A DNA stretch of 64,000 nucleotides from positions 14,683-78,682 of the forward strand of contig SJOL01006491.1 of assembly GCA_004794785.1 (NCBI GenBank). Direction: 5' to 3'. Within the stretch, counting starts at the first letter, position 1. Each line of letters begins with the position of its first letter. The notes beneath the pieces were generated by a model. It did no database searches. It was not told the DNA's origin and saw nothing but the letters and a program-made list of their open reading frames with translations. Shown one piece after another: positions 59,940 through 64,000 of the stretch. The position numbers and the translations under genes are program-made. Origin of the DNA: Opisthorchis felineus (lineage: Eukaryota > Platyhelminthes > Trematoda > Opisthorchiida > Opisthorchiidae).

Positions 59940-61380
59940 CTGGTGGCTGACAGTGATTCCAAGTGAGTCGTTTAGCGGGCTGAAAACACCTGATTTAAAC
60001 AACAGGAATCTCACACTTTGCGAGATTTGTGAAAATGTGTAGTTTCAGAGGTAGTTCGGATGTAGTCACCCAATCGCCAATGTCCGGTGACAAACGCACC
60101 GTTCAATACCGAATGCTACAATTATCTGTCCGTTTACCATAGCTGATATCCATTTGGCGGTTCCGTCAGACAAACGCATCAGGGCATGCGTAAACTACGT
60201 CAACCGCGCCATTCAGGGATTAGGCGGTTGAAGGCTACAGGGCAACTAAGATGATTGGACAGATCGTCCGAACATTAACAAAGACTAGCAACTTGTCTAC
60301 ATATTGGTAGTTCGGGTAAGTTGATTAGCTGTTGATCAGGTAGCAGTTGATCTGTACATCCAGCTTGACAATTGGCTTGCGAACGTTTCGTCACAATGCA
60401 AGGAGACATCGTCAATGCTTGGTTAGCTGCGTGATTTCTCCAATGATGCTTGCTTATGCTTATATGGTGTCTAGGTCGTACTTAGTGTCCGCTAAGTGAC
60501 TGGATGTTTCAGGTTTTTATGGCACCTGAGTAGGTCTCATGACCATAAGGAGCCCTCTTTGCTCAGCCGTGTGTTGAGTGGAAAGGGCAACTCTTCAAAA
60601 GTTGTGTGGAAGCACTAACTGGTAGGTTCGCAACTGCCGCCTCCATGGATGTGTGCCTTGGCACTCGGTCCATTAGTGGTTACTCACACCGACAGTTATG
60701 GTTCAATCACACAGTGAACAGCGGCTCTGTGTCAAAGCAACTTATTTCCTCCATTAGGTGGCTGTCAATTTTCCAGCTTCCTCAAACATTAGTTACGTAT
60801 GATTGTGCCAACTGAACTTGAATGTTAGCGTACCCACTATCGAGCCTACGCAGAGCTGAAAATGTTATTAATAATGTAACTCAAGGCGGCTGCAACTGAA
60901 AGCCATTATTCAGCCGGGTAATTGGATTGTTGAGATGAACACGTACTTGCAGACTAAATTTAGGGCGAATTTTTATATGCCCTCGGCTCAAGGATATGTA
61001 GCCATTGATAACCTAGGTTCCTGGTTTGTTGATACATGAAATGCTAAGTGACCATTCAGTTCCTTTGAAGTTTCCGGGCAAAGTGAAAAGGATGAGGAAA
61101 ATGCCAACGTAGGATCACCGGCTATTAGACTGAGTGGTGTAATTTGTCACAATTTTATTGTTCAAAACCTTGAAGTATAATCACTGAAATATAAATCCAG
61201 ATGCATAAAGCATCCAAAAAAATTAAATCTCACATAAAGTGAAGCAATGAAGTTTTAGTTTATTTTAGATGTATATTCTCACCGAACTTACTCAGGAATT
61301 GTGTGGGGTCTTAAATGTTTGATTAGGTGGCTCTTCATGAAAGGGTCGCTCTTCATTAGAGAGTAACAATTTTCAACTTT
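59940..61380. other. Gene-free stretch, nothing recognised
   Basis: No protein motif and no confident match to other parts of the window. It may be unique intergenic or intron sequence. Confidence 0.4.
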
Positions 61381-61384
61381 CCGG

Positions 61385-61500
61385 ACGCGAATAATCGATC
61401 ACTTTTATCTATCAAGCAAGTCCGTCCTCGCCATCGCTCCGGCGACCATCGCCCACATTACACCTGCGAGGAGAGAAATGTTAGTGAACAAGTTCCCGTC
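61385..61500 (-). repeat. Conserved 3' splice-site-like block, copy 2
   Basis: Minus strand TTCACTAACATTTCTCTCCTCGCAG followed by GTG, matching 51031-51062 (+). The open frame at 61405-61680 runs straight through this block, which suggests that frame is accidental. Confidence 0.4.
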
Positions 61501-61882
61501 TGTACGAATTAGCTCCTTGGATTTTCTGTCAGTGTCATACGAACGAGGATGCTTGCCTCGGTGCACTGCGTGCTTTCCACAGAATACCTGATCAACCAAA
61601 TCAAGTAATGCTATCCGCATGCCTTTTGGGTTTCCCACGCTAGGAAGAGTGCACCTACATTTTTCATTCCTCATCCCCATCTACTTCCAAACGCCCTGAA
61701 TTCAATGTAGAACCGAGATTGTCCAATTGATAGGTCAACTAGCTTTTGTCTTATCGAAGCGTGCTGTTAGTGTGCTAAAGTCCCGGATGAAACGGGTTTA
61801 CTGCACTGCCAAGGATAGGATTCCAAATGTCCCGAAACCACCGGACCAAGTAACGTGAGACCAACGTCCTAGTTTCCCATTC

Positions 61883-62270
61883 TTGTTCGGAACTTTATCA
61901 AGGTGGTTGATGATCGTTAAAAATGGAGTTTACAACTGTCTTGACTTCAGTTTGCATGTTGGAAGCTACCAAGCTATTACAAGACCTCCCCAAACCCACC
62001 TAATATTTCTTAATAAAAAGGGGTGCGCTCGTGTGTTTGAACTATTCAGGATCCGACCACGCACACGTAACATCCCACGCATATTTTTAATTCAACGAAA
62101 ATTGTATGATAATGGGTCCAATTATAAGGGAGAACTTGATCAAAAGGAGATACCACAATCCATCCTATGGGGAACTTCAGCTGGGAATTTGGAATCCAAA
62201 GTTTGTTTGCAACACAAAATCCTTCTTATAGTAAGCTTTAATTTGTGTAAAATATTCTCTAATGAAGGCC
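61883..62270 (+). pseudogene. Remnant of unidentified conserved reading frame Q (copy 3)
   Basis: The longest open copy: VYNCLDFSLHVGSYQAITRP, PQTHLIFLNKKGCARVFELF, RIRPRTRNIPRIFLIQRKLY, DNGSNYKGELDQKEIPQS. It aligns with 50575-50945 (-) without the frame change seen there. Family not recognised; it could be an exon or part of a mobile element. Confidence 0.45.
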
Positions 62271-62699
62271 AGTCAGCCTTATTCTTTACATCCTGCAAAT
62301 AACACAGTAGGGGCATGACTTTGAAGTGCTTCCATATTCAAACATCTCTAGAAGATGAGTGAAAACTCTATCAGCTGAGGAACAATGCGCCCTAGCTGAG
62401 TCGTTTCGCTCGAAACTCGCGATAGGCTTAACTCCCTGTCGTTTTTGACGCAGCATTAACTCTCGCGTGTCAGTTGGCTTCATATCCAAGGTGCGTCAAA
62501 TCAGCTGACCATGAAAGACCACTGGCAGAACTTTATAGGTCCACTTGATAGGAACGGCGCAGGTGGAGGTCGTACATAGTAGATCATTGCTGCATAAAAA
62601 GAGCACAGTAGCTGTCGTGCGAGAAGGCAATAAAGGCTTTGCTAGCCGATAATGAACAGTACCAATGAAATCATCTAATTAACTGGCATCCAAAGAAGG

Positions 62700-63270
62700 A
62701 TACCTCCTGGTGATCTCCACTGGTCGGGTGATTGCAATTCTGAGTCTGTCCGGAGTTTCGTGAGATGCGCACTGTTGATGAATCAGAATAAGAACGAACC
62801 AGCCGCGAAACGCTTCTCGGCTTCTGTTGAGACTTCACTTCCAAGACAAAATATCCACCGAAATATTAACAAATCTCCCCACTCCATCAATAAATATCTA
62901 TGTACTGTCATTGGATGAGATTGTGATTTTCTGCATTTGGTTGGACGCGCTTGTAACCCAGATTTGAGAGTCTGCTGGCGTTAGAAATGACGCTTTGAGT
63001 GGTTTCTTCTGAACAATGGCCAAATTATTTTGCTCGAATACGGGTACACTTAAAAAATAACATGAAAAGCTTTCCTAACTTCCAGTGCAGCAGAGAATAC
63101 CTTCCAAAGAAATATGAAAAATGCCATAGGCAAGGCAATTTTATTCAAGGATTGATTCAATGTGCGAGTTTTAAACCACTGGTCTGAATGTGTCTGCAAT
63201 TTATCGCAAAATAAGCTACACAAAAAACTTTCTCGTGCTAACTGCCAGGAGTTAACACATGAGGCACGGT
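62700..63270. repeat. Segment shared with 29640-30260
   Basis: See TCCGGAGTTTCGTGAGATGCG near 62751, CATCAATAAATATCT near 62885 and CTGCATTTGGTTGGA near 62932. Like its partner it lies at the 3' side of a minus-strand zinc-finger pseudogene. Confidence 0.6.
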
Positions 63271-63439
63271 TTCATGCTGGAAGCGTTTAGCAAATGTTGA
63301 GGCGGTACGAATGTTCAAAGTGAGTGAATCTCTCGGGCATGACATCCGTCCGCATCGTGATGAGGAAAAAAACCTGCTATCTATTATTTTGACTGAAATT
63401 TTTGCCGTGGATGGGTTTCGAACAAGGATGGTGCCGTTT

Positions 63440-64000
63440 GCTTACGGGAGAGACGCATCTCTCAGCGCAGATTCATGCACAGTCTTGAGATGCCCTTTCA
63501 GAGCGAATAAACAGCTGAGCGATTTTCCGCATTTTGTGCAAGTGAAACGACCAATTTTTTATGTACACTTCTGGCGTGTTGATATAGACAGTTTCTTTGG
63601 GAGAAGGTTTTACCACATTCCTCACAAACTGCACGCCCTGTCCCCTTCTGAACGATTTTCCGATGGTGCTGCAGACGTTTCCAGGATTTAAAGTATTTAT
63701 TACACTCAGAACATGGGTGTCCCGCCTCCTGTGATTCCAGCACTTGTTTGCTTGACGCTCTGTAGGGTCGTGTAAATTTAGTAGAATGTTTTGCACTCAT
63801 GTGCTTACGAAGACCAGATCGGTATTTGTAAACGTTTGAACACAGGCTACGTTGGAAATCGTGATCAGTAGTGTGAGATTGCTAATGCCACATTAATTTC
63901 CCTTTTAACTGAAATGCTTTGTCACATACCGGACATTGATAAATATCATTCCGGTCACCTCGTTCGGTTGGTTTTGATTCGTTCTCCAAAGTGATCGCCT
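63440..64000 (-). pseudogene. C2H2 zinc-finger exon, broken paralogue, cut by window end
   Basis: Aligns with 47747-48432. It keeps the region before finger 1 (TLENESKPTERGDRND). Finger 1 begins CPVCDKAF but a TAG stop lies between its histidines. Finger 2 has its first cysteine changed to arginine. Finger 3 ends in Q instead of the last histidine (CSECNKYF...HRKIVQ). Finger 4 is intact (CEECGKTF...HARSVH). One base is missing before finger 5, which is otherwise intact (CTKCGKSL...HLKTVH). The 5' end lies beyond the window. The lesions differ from those in the 31k paralogue, so the two died separately. Confidence 0.85.

Noticed and set aside
61405..61680. 91-codon frame on the minus strand with a hydrophobic segment (LFTNISLLAGVMWAMVAG)
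   Set aside because: The hydrophobic part is the translation of a pyrimidine tract and AG shared with 51031-51062, more like a splice acceptor than protein.
1..64000. CRISPR arrays, rRNA, spliced-leader RNA genes, bacterial operons
   Set aside because: Looked for and not seen; no regularly spaced repeats, no rRNA-like blocks, and no fluke spliced-leader sequence was found.

Overview
This 64 kb window looks like nuclear DNA of a repeat-rich flatworm, most likely a digenean trematode; the species cannot be named from it. The basis is the mix of elements: RTE-type LINE reverse transcriptase fragments, a Penelope-like element (PLE) with an RYVDD reverse transcriptase and a GIY-YIG remnant, hammerhead ribozymes next to pol III-like boxes (the layout of the schistosome Sm-alpha family), tRNA-derived SINEs, and C2H2 exons with eukaryotic splice and poly(A) signals. 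There are no bacterial genes, operons, rRNA, bona fide tRNA genes or CRISPR arrays.

Almost everything is old repeat sequence. Family A (about 5 kb, hammerhead at one end) lies at 6.47-10.35k (-), 20.1-24.52k (+), 38.57-43.5k (+) and, truncated, at 51.37-55.49k (-). Family B (about 2.6 kb, with a tRNA-like SINE and a 73-nt signal-peptide-like exon) lies at 4.89-6.27k (-), 14.78-17.41k (-), 31.64-35.07k (-) and 44.64-47.24k (+). Family C is joined to RTE fragments at 0-1.36k, 24.7-26.9k and 55.8-57.1k. PLE remnants are at 10.49-12.31k (-) and 18.92-19.52k (+). A second LINE has remnants at 13.48-13.83k (-) and 37.56-38.17k (+). A ZSWIM/MULE-like pseudogene is at 35.84-37.16k, with a fragment at 55.49-55.77k.

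The best protein-coding candidate is a terminal exon at 47747-48432 (+). It encodes five perfect C2H2 zinc fingers and has AATAAA 48 nt past the stop. Two broken paralogues lie at 30.74-31.43k (-) and 63.44-64.0k (-, cut by the window end). In two of the three cases a family B copy lies just upstream on the same strand; its 73-nt exon ends in phase 1 and the zinc-finger exon starts in phase 1, so the two could be spliced together. This is inference.

The main large-scale structure is a near-identical inverted repeat. Arms 38572-42669 and 51372-55490 pair base for base (coordinates sum to 94041) except for one 21-bp indel, and they enclose 8.7 kb that holds the intact zinc-finger exon. Older, diverged inverted duplications (30.6-35.6k versus 44.0-48.6k; 47.7-51.3k versus 61.4-64k) overlap it. 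The other main signal is the hammerhead pair at 24292-24336 and 43257-43301: 45 of 45 bases are identical inside clearly diverged flanks, followed by a hairpin with a compensatory base-pair change. Repeat boundaries and divergence statements are by eye.
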